Shown here: one piece after another, positions 7,541-14,825 of the stretch
How positions within the stretch are numbered: the first letter of the stretch is position 1
Layout: each line of letters begins with the position of its first letter
Assembly: GCA_002435865.1 (NCBI GenBank)
Contig: DIWV01000011.1
Span: 1 to 20,454, forward strand
Reading direction: 5' to 3'
Length of the DNA stretch: 20,454 bases
From: Cloacimonetes bacterium UBA6097
GTDB taxonomy: Bacteria; Cloacimonadota; Cloacimonadia; Cloacimonadales; Cloacimonadaceae
Notes under the pieces: generated by a model
What the model was told of the DNA's origin: nothing
What the model saw: only the letters and a program-made list of their open reading frames with translations
The model's database searches: none
Translations under genes and position numbers: made by a program

Positions 7541-9199
7541 CTATTTAACTGATAGATTGTTAAATGCATTCAGGCTTATTTCTTTATCATCCGTAGTAAC
7601 AAAGCCAACTTCAACCATATCTCCCTTCTGAGTTACAGGAAGGTGAGAGCTTAAATCTGAATTTGCTACTAATATTTTTCCCGGTACTTCAACTAAAGAC
7701 ATGTAATAAAAAGTCCTGCCGTCTCTGACGTCGCTTCCTATTCTTGTAACAGTACCTTTCAGAGTTTCTGTAACAACAGTTACACTCGGCAGATTACCTG
7801 CCCGGGATGAAGATAACACCATCAGATAACTGTCTCTGGTTCCCTTTACAGTTTCACCTACACCAACCACACTGTAGTCTTTAACTGATACCATGGCATA
7901 CATTTTTACCAATCCGGCATTGTCCTTTAGGGTTATAAAATAAGTCGGCATCCCGGAAACATTAATCAGGATAGGGAATGTAGCCCTGTATTTGAAGTTT
8001 TGGACTTTACCTTCTGCAGATTGCATCGCTGCATATTCTGTTGCTCCGGAAAGTTTATATAAGTGGGTTTTCTTGGTTCGTGTATCGACTAACACAAATC
8101 CAACGGCTCCTTCATCAGATCCTACGCTGGACATACCTGTATAAAAATAGCATTTATCATCAGTACCGTAAATAATGTTATAGCCATCAGTAGTCATCAG
8201 CATATCCCGCTTTCCGAATTTTGTATTCCAAAATCCGTGAACGTAATTACCCCACCAATTGAGTTGTGACATTACATATTCGGCAGGATTAATTCTGTCG
8301 ACCCAGACTGGGACTTCATCTTTAGGATAGTAAGAAATCTCACCTGTATCTGTTTTTACTATTGCTATCCCGACAGCATCATCACCACTGAAGCCAATGT
8401 TTTTATTATATACTGTAGTGGTCCAGTATGGAGAGCCATCATCATCAAGTTCGAAAGTAAAATCTGTCAGCCCTTTGGCAAAGTATCCGTGAGTGTACAA
8501 ATGGCGATGCAGGTCCTGCTGAAAGTATGCATTTGGCTGATACTTGATTTTAACAGGTTTCCCTTTAACGTCTCTTACAAATCTCACGTCCTGGGGATTG
8601 GTTGCTGATACTACTAAATATGCAGGTGTTCCGTCCAAGTTGGTTAACCATTTAAAGAAACCACTATGCAGAAGCGGAATCACCCATAGAAGTTCCCCGT
8701 TTACCATTTGACGTGTAGGCCAGCCCAAAGTAACCCTGCTGCCAAGTGCAAAATCATCGCCAAGTTTCTTTTCTGCCAGCATTGTTGCAAAAGGTCTGTC
8801 AACAACAGGTATCTGCGTCAGATCTACAGGAGAGACTAACTCTGTGAAGGGTGTGCTGGTAATTTCACCAATCAGATTTCTGTAATCTTTGGAACGAATA
8901 ATCGACATTGTTGCAATAACCATTATAATAAAGAGCAATCCCAGTATAATATATAAATACTTCATTACTTTCGCTGTCTTTGCTGCTAAGAGTAAAGGCA
9001 GGAATATTAAAGCTTTGGCAAAGTACGTTCCGGCAAATTTATAAGAGAAAACGGGCATGGCAAAATAAATTATAAAAACCAACAGAGCCAGGGTTAGGAT
9101 TATTCCTGTAGAGAGTTTAAACTTAATATTCAGTTTAATGTTTTCCAGGTTAATCTCTTTATCCTGTGAGTTCTTTGTCATTGTAGGATTGAATAACAT
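7541..9199 (-). CDS. Membrane-anchored protein of unknown function with PepSY-like repeats
   Basis: A 552-residue protein I cannot name; it resembles large uncharacterised membrane proteins I vaguely recall from Firmicutes. Residues 1-27 are charged and cytoplasmic. Hydrophobic segments lie at about 29-50, 58-73 and 79-101, leaving about 450 residues probably outside the membrane. That part repeats a beta-rich pattern: GSPYWTTTVYNK then GIAIVKTDTGEISYY (255-291), KCYFYTGMSSVG then GFVLVDTRTKKTHLY (349-381), and GMPTYFITLKDNAG then YAMVSVKDYSVVGVG (416-448). These resemble PepSY modules. The last 70 residues (GTVTRIGSDV to the end) look OB-fold-like. AAGGAGG at 9204-9210 supports the start; Met7 is a weaker alternative. 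It is transcribed alone, convergent to the nucleotidase. Topology is fairly sure; the domain names are inference. Confidence 0.75.
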   Translation of the reverse strand: MLFNPTMTKNSQDKEINLENIKLNIKFKLSTGIILTLALLVFIIYFAMPVFSYKFAGTYFAKALIFLPLLLAAKTAKVMKYLYIILGLLFIIMVIATMSIIRSKDYRNLIGEITSTPFTELVSPVDLTQIPVVDRPFATMLAEKKLGDDFALGSRVTLGWPTRQMVNGELLWVIPLLHSGFFKWLTNLDGTPAYLVVSATNPQDVRFVRDVKGKPVKIKYQPNAYFQQDLHRHLYTHGYFAKGLTDFTFELDDDGSPYWTTTVYNKNIGFSGDDAVGIAIVKTDTGEISYYPKDEVPVWVDRINPAEYVMSQLNWWGNYVHGFWNTKFGKRDMLMTTDGYNIIYGTDDKCYFYTGMSSVGSDEGAVGFVLVDTRTKKTHLYKLSGATEYAAMQSAEGKVQNFKYRATFPILINVSGMPTYFITLKDNAGLVKMYAMVSVKDYSVVGVGETVKGTRDSYLMVLSSSRAGNLPSVTVVTETLKGTVTRIGSDVRDGRTFYYMSLVEVPGKILVANSDLSSHLPVTQKGDMVEVGFVTTDDKEISLNAFNNLSVK

Positions 9200-9248
9200 A
9201 TATCCTCCTTTTTATTATAAATGTTTCAATAAGAATTAAGGCATTTAT

Positions 9249-9279
9249 TCTATATTCAATATCATGTTTTCCTTGTCAA
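9249..9279 (-). promoter_or_regulatory. Candidate promoter of the 7541-9199 gene
   Basis: On the minus strand a perfect TTGACA (9279-9274) is followed after 19 nt by TATAGA (9254-9249). The spacing is longer than the usual 17. A start of transcription near 9242 would leave a leader of about 40 nt before the strong AAGGAGG ribosome site. Confidence 0.3.
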
Positions 9280-9381
9280 TCAATAATAATTTGCGTATAC
9301 GTACAACTGTTTTACAAAATAGACTGAGTAATTATAAAAACTGAGATTCAGGGTAGCAGTAATATTTCCTGTTAGCTCCTT

Positions 9382-9393
9382 AATAGATCTATT
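9382..9393. repeat. Perfect 12-bp palindrome AATAGATCTATT
   Basis: AATAGATCTATT at 9382-9393 is its own reverse complement. It sits 8 bases from the left edge of the large inverted repeat. It could be a dimeric protein site or chance in AT-rich sequence. Confidence 0.6.
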
Positions 9394-9401
9394 GGATATG
9401 C

Positions 9402-9460
9402 ACGGGAGATTTACGGGTGATATATGGGTCGTACCCGTATATCACCCGTAATTCTCCCGT
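9402..9460. repeat. 28-bp near-perfect inverted repeat built of 11-bp units
   Basis: The left arm (9402-9429) and right arm (9433-9460) are reverse complements at 26 of 28 positions, with a 3-nt loop CGT. One mismatch would be a G-U pair in RNA. Each arm is made of 11-bp units: ACGGGAGATTT and ACGGGTGATAT on the left; ACCCGTATATC, ACCCGTAATTC and TCCCGTTTATC on the right, the last running to 9465. There is no T-run on either side, so it is not a standard terminator. In RNA or single-stranded DNA it would form a very stable hairpin. Confidence 0.9.
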
Positions 9461-9544
9461 TTATCTCTAACGGATCAAATAAGATAGACAAAGGAAGGCA
9501 GAAATATAGATTTTGCTGGCTTGTAAGCAATATTTTAAATCAGA

Positions 9545-10354
9545 TTAACTCTGCCAGTCCTGGACAATTTTTTCGAATTTATCTCTCTGTTCGATCGGTA
9601 AATTGTGCCCTGCTTCAGATAATATTATCACATCCGTGCGGGAAAAATTTCTGCTTAGGTCAATTGTATCCTGATAACCGACACAATTATCTTCTTTGCC
9701 GCATAGAAACAAGATAGGAACATCAATGCTCTTTTTGTAGATTCTATCTTCGTCTTTAAATGCATATCCATATGCCATGAAATCTTTTTGAAAAGCTTTT
9801 TGCCCCGATTTTAAAGCAGGAACGAGTTCTTTCAAATATCTGTTGTAGGTTTCGAGATTTTGGATAACCATCCAAGTCTTGATACTGTCATATTCTGCTT
9901 TTGATAGTGTCTTAATGAAAGAATCATCCTTAAAAGCTATTCTAAAAGCAGGCAGGTTTCTCTTTTTAGTATCAGCTTTGATAACAGGACAAACTAATAA
10001 AGATCTTATAACGCTTTCCGGTATTTTGCTTAAAAGCCCGAGACCAAGATAAGCACCATAAGATAAACCTACGAGATAAAATCTTTGATTCGGAATAATA
10101 AAGTTGATAAAGTCTATGATTACTTCACGCATATCATCAGCATTTTTTAGTTCGGTTCCTGCTTTTGATTTTCCCATACCGGGAAGGTCAAAATAAATTC
10201 TCTGAAATCCTTTTAAAGTTTTGTATATTGGTTCAAACCAATATTTCGTAGTATTGGAGTTTAATTCATATCCGTGCAGAAAGACAACCGGCAGTCCTTT
10301 TCCGATTACCTCATATGATACTTCAGCCAGTTTATTTTTATAAATACCTTGCAT
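9545..10354 (-). CDS. Alpha/beta-hydrolase fold protein
   Basis: A 269-residue cytoplasmic hydrolase with no signal peptide. Counting from the upstream ATG at 10360, the fold landmarks are the oxyanion-hole HGYE (29-32), YFDLPGMGKS (56-65), the nucleophile elbow GLSYG with Ser100, the acid in CGKED (Asp224) and the catalytic His252 in GHNLP. The triad is complete and the length is normal. Substrate cannot be inferred; esters, amides or lactones are all possible. I choose the ATG at 10354 because GGAG (minus strand, 10363-10366) lies 8 nt before it, against only 2 nt before the ATG at 10360; the protein differs by two residues. It diverges from tyrS across about 180 bases with symmetric promoter-like sites, and no obvious terminator follows. 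Confidence 0.85.
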   Translation of the reverse strand: MQGIYKNKLAEVSYEVIGKGLPVVFLHGYELNSNTTKYWFEPIYKTLKGFQRIYFDLPGMGKSKAGTELKNADDMREVIIDFINFIIPNQRFYLVGLSYGAYLGLGLLSKIPESVIRSLLVCPVIKADTKKRNLPAFRIAFKDDSFIKTLSKAEYDSIKTWMVIQNLETYNRYLKELVPALKSGQKAFQKDFMAYGYAFKDEDRIYKKSIDVPILFLCGKEDNCVGYQDTIDLSRNFSRTDVIILSEAGHNLPIEQRDKFEKIVQDWQS

Positions 10355-10436
10355 GTGCATTTCTCCAGTTACAAAGAAAGTATAAAATTGTGTTTTATAT
10401 ATTCTGTCAAACCAATATTCTAATGCTCTCTTTTAC

Positions 10437-10469
10437 TTGACAAAATACAACTGATAAAAGCTTTGTCAA
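10437..10469. promoter_or_regulatory. Inverted repeat TTGACAAA / TTTGTCAA in the divergent promoter region
   Basis: Perfect 8-bp arms (10437-10444 and 10462-10469), 17 nt apart, each contain a -35-like hexamer. On the minus strand TTGACA (10469-10464) followed after 16 nt by TATTTT could drive the hydrolase. On the plus strand TTGTCA (10463-10468) followed after 16 nt by TTTAAA (10485-10490) could drive tyrS. The symmetry could equally be an operator. Confidence 0.4.
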
Positions 10470-10496
10470 ATAGGATTTATCTGCTTTAAAATGCCT

Positions 10497-10502
10497 TATA
10501 AT
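10497..10502 (+). promoter_or_regulatory. Perfect -10 hexamer TATAAT upstream of tyrS
   Basis: TATAAT stands 35 bases before the tyrS start. The sequence 17 nt upstream is GATTTA, a weak -35, so this promoter would rely on its -10 or on an activator. It is an alternative to the TTGTCA/TTTAAA pair described for the inverted repeat. Confidence 0.35.
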
Positions 10503-10537
10503 CAGATAGAAACCTTATATTCAGCATTGAGGACAAA

Positions 10538-11839
10538 ATGAAATTTGAACATGAACTGAAATTAATCCGCAAAGGTGTGGAAGAAATTATTCCTGAAGAA
10601 GAATTGATAAAAAAACTGGAGAAGTCCGGGAAAACAGGCAAATCCCTGCGGGTTAAATATGGAATCGATCCCACGGGATATGATGTACACATAGGGCATT
10701 TGGTCCCTATACGCAAAATGCGGGAGTTCCAGGATTTGGGACATACAGGAGTTATCATTATAGGTGACTTCACAGCTCAGATTGGTGACCCCACAGGCAG
10801 GGATGAATCACGTCCTCCTCTTACCCACGAAATGGTCAAAGCAAATGCCGAAAAATATATGGAACAGCTTTTCAGTGTTCTTGACCAGGCTAAAACAGAA
10901 GTCCGCTGGCAAAGTGAATGGTTTGGCAATATGGGTATGATGGATGTTCTTAAATTGATGGGTAAATTCACTTTAGCACAGTTTATGGCGCACGATACTT
11001 TCCGCAACCGTTATGAACAGGGTTTGTCGCTTGGCATGCATGAGCTTATGTATCCTATTTTACAAAGCTATGATTCTGTAGCAATTGAATCTGATATTGA
11101 GCTGGGTGCGACAGAACAGAAATTTAACATCTTATGCGGCAGGGATATGCAGCGCAGTTTCGGAATGGAACAACAGATTGCTATTCTTTCTCCCATTCTG
11201 ATAGGTACAGATGGTGTAAACAAAATGAGCAAGACAATGAATAACTATATTGCTGTATTTGACACACCTAATGACAAATTCGGGAAAGTGATGTCAATTC
11301 CGGATACACTGATTCTGAACTATTTTAACTATGCCACCAAGCTTGACCCTGATGATATAGCAATCATAAAAAAAGAGATTGATAACGGTGCCAATCCAAT
11401 GATATACAAAAAAATGCTGGCTCGTGAGATAGTAAAACTCTATCATGGGGAAGAGGCTGCAATCGAAGCTCAGAATGCCTTTGAAAAAGTTTTCAGTAAA
11501 AAAGAACTGCCTGATGTTAATCAAATGAAAATTTTTAAAACTGGTTCTCAACCTGTCAGAATAATCGACCCCATAATAGAAACAAAATCAGCTGCGTCTG
11601 GAAGTGCTGCTAGAAGATTACTTGATGGCAATGCAGTTAGTATTGAAAATCAAAAAATACCTAACTCTATACAAAATCTAGTAATCCTTCCATCTTTTGA
11701 GTATAAATTCGATACTAACCCCCATATTGATATTGAGAACAAAACAGTCTATGCAGAAAGTGCTTCAGCAATGAAAGCAGGCAAGTTAAATTACATACAA
11801 TTAGTATCTGACAAAGAAATCAAGAATAAGTTAAAATAA
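10538..11839 (+). CDS. tyrS: Tyrosyl-tRNA synthetase
   Basis: Class I synthetase of 433 residues that charges tRNA-Tyr with tyrosine in the cytoplasm. It has RVKYGIDPTGYDVHIGH with the HIGH motif at 51-54, GDFTAQIGDPTGRDESRPP (77-95), the tyrosine and tRNA-site stretch IELGATEQKFNILCGRDMQR (188-207) and the KMSKS loop as KMSKT (229-233). The RVKYGIDPTG form and the length fit the TyrS2/TyrZ branch. The C-terminal S4-like part (TKSAASGSAARRLLDGNAVSI, then AGKLNYIQLV) is separated by about 25 extra residues, a divergent S4 domain. GAGGA at 10529-10533 precedes the start by 4 nt. The stop overlaps the next ATG (TAATG), so it heads an operon with the M50 protease and glnA. Confidence 0.95.
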   Translation: MKFEHELKLIRKGVEEIIPEEELIKKLEKSGKTGKSLRVKYGIDPTGYDVHIGHLVPIRKMREFQDLGHTGVIIIGDFTAQIGDPTGRDESRPPLTHEMVKANAEKYMEQLFSVLDQAKTEVRWQSEWFGNMGMMDVLKLMGKFTLAQFMAHDTFRNRYEQGLSLGMHELMYPILQSYDSVAIESDIELGATEQKFNILCGRDMQRSFGMEQQIAILSPILIGTDGVNKMSKTMNNYIAVFDTPNDKFGKVMSIPDTLILNYFNYATKLDPDDIAIIKKEIDNGANPMIYKKMLAREIVKLYHGEEAAIEAQNAFEKVFSKKELPDVNQMKIFKTGSQPVRIIDPIIETKSAASGSAARRLLDGNAVSIENQKIPNSIQNLVILPSFEYKFDTNPHIDIENKTVYAESASAMKAGKLNYIQLVSDKEIKNKLK

Positions 11840-12483
11840 TGACTTCCAATATGATAGTCTTCCTTTTCAAAGCCGGCGTTATTGCTGTAATCTTTTATTC
11901 CATAATTATCCACGAGATAAGTCATGGTATCACAGCATACTGGCTGGGCGATGATACAGCCAAGCGCAATGGCAGGCTGAGCCTTAATCCCATTAAGCAT
12001 ATAGATTGGTTTGGAACAGTAATTTTACCTTTGGTGTTGTATTATACAGCAGGGTTTGTTTTTGGTTATGCCAAGCCTGTACCAATTAATCCATATAATT
12101 TTAATAATTTCAAGCGTGATACCGGTCTTACGGCTGCAGCAGGACCGATATCAAATATCCTGATTGCAATATTGTTTGCACTTGTTTATCATATCAGTGG
12201 CAGTAACTCGATTTTAGGTGTGTTCAGTATCCCGGTTATTCAGATAAACCTGTTTCTTGCTTTACTGAATATGATACCTATTCCACCACTTGACGGCAGT
12301 AAGGTATTGGGAATATTCCTTTCCGATGAAGCTTACTTTAAATACACAGCCCAGGAAAGAACAGGAATGATAGTTTTCTTTGCTATTATCCTTATTTCCA
12401 ATATGTTTCACCTGAATGTAATCGGCAAATTTATTTTCCCGATAATCAGTTTCGTTTCAGGTTTACTGGGAGTTCCAACTTAA
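11839..12483 (+). CDS. Minimal M50-family site-2 protease (intramembrane metalloprotease)
   Basis: A 214-residue polytopic membrane zinc protease. The first hydrophobic segment carries HEISH (His25, Glu26, His29), the HExxH zinc motif. GYAKPVPINPYNF (76-88), GPISN (102-106) and the second zinc site NMIPIPPLDGSKV (144-156, ligand Asp152) follow, all in the order of the SpoIVFB/YwhC-like branch. No PDZ or CBS domain is present, so this is a core-only member. Such proteins cut membrane-embedded substrates such as anti-sigma factors or leftover signal peptides; the target here is unknown. Its ATG shares one base with the tyrS stop and no strong Shine-Dalgarno is visible, so translation is probably coupled to tyrS. 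glnA follows 31 bases later. Confidence 0.88.
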   Translation: MTSNMIVFLFKAGVIAVIFYSIIIHEISHGITAYWLGDDTAKRNGRLSLNPIKHIDWFGTVILPLVLYYTAGFVFGYAKPVPINPYNFNNFKRDTGLTAAAGPISNILIAILFALVYHISGSNSILGVFSIPVIQINLFLALLNMIPIPPLDGSKVLGIFLSDEAYFKYTAQERTGMIVFFAIILISNMFHLNVIGKFIFPIISFVSGLLGVPT

Positions 12484-12514
12484 TCAATCAAATAACAATA
12501 TATATGGAGTAACA

Positions 12515-13936
12515 ATGGACGTAAAACAACTAAAAAAGTTTGTTCTGGATAATGATATTAAATCTATAGACCTTCGATATTGCGGATTGGATGGTAAGTG
12601 GTATCATATATCTTTTCCTTCCCGCAGGTTGGATTTTGTTCTGGAACGTGGTGTATCTTTTGACGGCAGTAGCATTCCGGGAATGAGAGCAGTAGAATCA
12701 GGAGATATGATTCTTATGCCGGATATCAGCACTGCACAAATGGATCCGTTTCTGGAAACACCTACAATTTCTTTACTCTGCTCAATCTGCGATGCAGAGA
12801 CTCGTATCGGAGTTAAAAAAGACCCACGAAGCGTTGCACAGAGGGCGCATAAATACTTAATCAGTACAGGGATAGCAGACAAATCACTCTGGATTCCTGA
12901 ATTTGAATTTCATCTTCTGGATGGGGCTGAATACATGTATGATGAATACAGTGCCGGTTATTCTCTTTATTCCTCAGAAACAAAATCTGCATTGCCGGAA
13001 GAATTTGATGATGGAGATGCCGTTTCTCAGCAGGACACAAAAGGCTATCATATGATAATGCCTTTTGACAGGTTCTTTGAAGTCCGCCAGGAAATGGTGG
13101 AAATCATAGAAGAAATGGGAATAAATATCCGCTATCATCACCATGAAGTCGGGCTTGCATCCCAGCAGGAAATTGAAACAGAACTATTAAGTTTTCCCAA
13201 AATCTGTGACGATACTATGGTTATCAAGGATGTTATCCGCAGAACTGCACTGGAAAATGGATTGACTGCTACTTTTATGCCCAAGCCTATATACAACCAA
13301 GCCGGAAACGGAATGCACTTTCATATAATGCTTCATAAGAAAGGTAAGAATATTTTTTATAAAAAAGGCGGTTATGCCGACCTATCCAAAGAAGCTTTGT
13401 ATTTCATCGGTGGAATATTAACTCACGGGAAAAGCCTGGTTGCATTAACAAATCCCAGCACCAATTCTTACAAAAGGTTGCTTCCCGGTTTTGAAGCTCC
13501 TGTTAAGTTATTTTTCGGACTTGCCAACCGCAGTGCTGCAATCAGGATTCCAAAATATGTTACAGATCCTGCAACCAAACGTTTTGAATTCAGAACAGGA
13601 GATGGAACATGTAATCCGTATCTGGCAATGAGCGCTCTGCTTATGGCAGGTCTGGACGGTATCAAGAATAAGATTGATCCGACTAAGCATAACTTTGGTC
13701 CCTTTGATGATAATGTGTTTGAGTGGTCTTTTAAGAAAAAATCTACCCTGGCGTCCATCCCAGCTGATTTGAAAGAAGCTATGCTGGCTCTGAAAGAAGA
13801 CCATGCTTACCTTTTGGCAGGTGATGTATTTAATGAGGAGATGATTGAAAGTTATATAAAATTGAAATTAGCTGAGCATGATGCTGTTACTAATCGTCCA
13901 CACCCTTATGAAATGGTACTATATTATAATCAATAA
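12515..13936 (+). CDS. glnA: Type I glutamine synthetase
   Basis: A 473-residue dodecameric GS-I that makes glutamine from glutamate, ammonia and ATP. Active-site stretches are intact: SFDGSS (Asp50), PEFEFH (metal ligands Glu129, Glu131), HHHEVGLASQQEIE (208-221), NGMHFH (His268, His270), GFEAP (Glu327), LANRSAAIRIP (336-346) and RFEFRTGDGTCNPYLAMSALL (356-376). It ends RPHPYEMVLYY, matching the PHPVEFELYY end of the E. coli enzyme. The loop that holds the adenylylated Tyr397 in E. coli (NLYDLP) reads NVFEWS, putting Phe402 at that place, so adenylylation is unlikely. GGAG at 12506-12509 precedes the start by 5 nt. It is last in the tyrS operon and followed by a strong terminator. No PII or GlnR site is evident. 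Confidence 0.95.
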   Translation: MDVKQLKKFVLDNDIKSIDLRYCGLDGKWYHISFPSRRLDFVLERGVSFDGSSIPGMRAVESGDMILMPDISTAQMDPFLETPTISLLCSICDAETRIGVKKDPRSVAQRAHKYLISTGIADKSLWIPEFEFHLLDGAEYMYDEYSAGYSLYSSETKSALPEEFDDGDAVSQQDTKGYHMIMPFDRFFEVRQEMVEIIEEMGINIRYHHHEVGLASQQEIETELLSFPKICDDTMVIKDVIRRTALENGLTATFMPKPIYNQAGNGMHFHIMLHKKGKNIFYKKGGYADLSKEALYFIGGILTHGKSLVALTNPSTNSYKRLLPGFEAPVKLFFGLANRSAAIRIPKYVTDPATKRFEFRTGDGTCNPYLAMSALLMAGLDGIKNKIDPTKHNFGPFDDNVFEWSFKKKSTLASIPADLKEAMLALKEDHAYLLAGDVFNEEMIESYIKLKLAEHDAVTNRPHPYEMVLYYNQ

Positions 13937-13944
13937 ATATCATT

Positions 13945-13977
13945 AAACCTGGCTGAAACAGCCAGGTTTCTTTTTTT
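13945..13977 (+). terminator. Rho-independent terminator after glnA
   Basis: Perfect 11-bp arms AAACCTGGCTG (13945-13955) and CAGCCAGGTTT (13959-13969) with an AAA loop, followed by C and seven Ts. It lies 9 bases after the glnA stop and ends the tyrS-protease-glnA unit. Confidence 0.95.
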
Positions 13978-13978
13978 G

Positions 13979-13984
13979 TATAAT
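13979..13984 (+). promoter_or_regulatory. TATAAT right after the glnA terminator
   Basis: A perfect -10 hexamer follows the terminator T-run, about 36 bases before the methyltransferase start. The -35 position would fall in the terminator stem and does not match consensus, so this is only a candidate promoter for the next two genes. Confidence 0.3.
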
Positions 13985-14020
13985 CTTTTAACACATATCT
14001 AAGTTCAATCCTGGAGTCGT

Positions 14021-14782
14021 ATGAAAACAACAGAAGCTATGATAAAACAAGGATATTGGTTGTTCCATTACAGGAGTTATCTGCCAATAATTCTTATATT
14101 GTTCTCTTTAGCATGTATATGGTATAATAAAACATTATATTCATATGAAAGCATATGGTTTGACATGGGTTGCTTGTTAATAGCAATCTGCGGAGAAATA
14201 ATCAGGATTATTGCAGTTGGATATTCTGCTGACAAAACTTCCGGAAGAAATACAAAAAAACAAGTTGCTGCAGAAATAAATCAAACAGGTATCTATTCAA
14301 TTGTAAGACATCCTTTATATATTGGCAATTTCTTTATGTGGTTTGGTATTTCATTATATACAAGGATCTGGTGGGTAGTTGCTATCTTTCTCTTTATTTA
14401 CTTGTTATATTATGAAAGAATAATTATCGCCGAGGAGGATTATTTAACGGGAAAATTTGGTGAAGAATATGCTTTGTATGCTTCTAAAACTCCGTGTATT
14501 ATTCCTAACCTTAAAGATTATATACCGAATAAATATTTCTTTCGAGCCAGAAAAGTACTTAGAAAAGAAAATGCCAGTTTGTTTGGGTTGATTGTTGTTT
14601 TTGTTTTAATGGAAATATTCCAGGATTATGCGCATTTTCAGAAAATAAATCTTGAACTGCATTGGCAGTTAATAGGGATTCTTGGAACAACCCTGTATCT
14701 GGTATTAAGGCTGCTAAAAAAAAGAACCCGCATTTTACATAATGAAAGGCAGATACAAAAAAACTTGAAAGAGGAACAATAA
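14021..14782 (+). CDS. Isoprenylcysteine/phospholipid methyltransferase-like membrane protein (ICMT/PEMT family)
   Basis: A 253-residue integral membrane protein. Hydrophobic segments lie at about 20-35, 47-68, 101-130, 186-202 and 214-231. The family signature is present: GIYSIVRHPLYIGNF (90-104, with the Arg-His-Pro that shapes the S-adenosylmethionine site) and EEDYLTGKFGEEYALY (138-153, paired glutamates then a conserved GxEYxxY turn). Known relatives methylate prenylcysteines, phospholipids or, in Leptospira LmtA, a lipid A phosphate; the substrate here is unknown. The last two hydrophobic stretches and the basic tail extend past the usual core. GGAG (14013-14016) precedes the start. The T9SS-type C25 gene begins 43 bases downstream, so they are probably co-transcribed. 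Confidence 0.8.
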   Translation: MKTTEAMIKQGYWLFHYRSYLPIILILFSLACIWYNKTLYSYESIWFDMGCLLIAICGEIIRIIAVGYSADKTSGRNTKKQVAAEINQTGIYSIVRHPLYIGNFFMWFGISLYTRIWWVVAIFLFIYLLYYERIIIAEEDYLTGKFGEEYALYASKTPCIIPNLKDYIPNKYFFRARKVLRKENASLFGLIVVFVLMEIFQDYAHFQKINLELHWQLIGILGTTLYLVLRLLKKRTRILHNERQIQKNLKEEQ

Positions 14783-14825
14783 TTGTATTGTTAATGAATA
14801 TGTAATTAATAATGAGAGGATTATC

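Larger units (their letters stand above)
9200..9544. other. 345-bp intergenic region with hairpin, palindrome and promoter-like sites
   Basis: It lies between two minus-strand genes, upstream of 7541-9199 and downstream of the hydrolase. It holds a candidate promoter (9249-9279), an 8-bp palindrome CGTATACG (9294-9301), a single degenerate repeat unit GGTAGCAGTA (9352-9361), the palindrome at 9382-9393 and the large inverted repeat at 9402-9460. I see no gene in it. An ATG frame from 9424 runs through the hairpin into the hydrolase antisense and is not credible. No clear terminator follows the hydrolase. Confidence 0.7.

Noticed and set aside
9402..9460. Reading the large inverted repeat as a Rho-independent terminator of the hydrolase gene
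   Set aside because: There is no T-run after the stem on either strand, it lies about 85 bases past the stop, and the 11-bp internal repetition is not a terminator feature.
9424..9717. Plus-strand open frame of 97 codons starting in the hairpin
   Set aside because: It begins inside the inverted repeat and continues antisense to the hydrolase gene; no ribosome site and no protein-like pattern.
12515..13936. Reading the minus-strand frames inside glnA (92-98 codons) as genes
   Set aside because: They are antisense shadows of a well-conserved enzyme with no ribosome sites.
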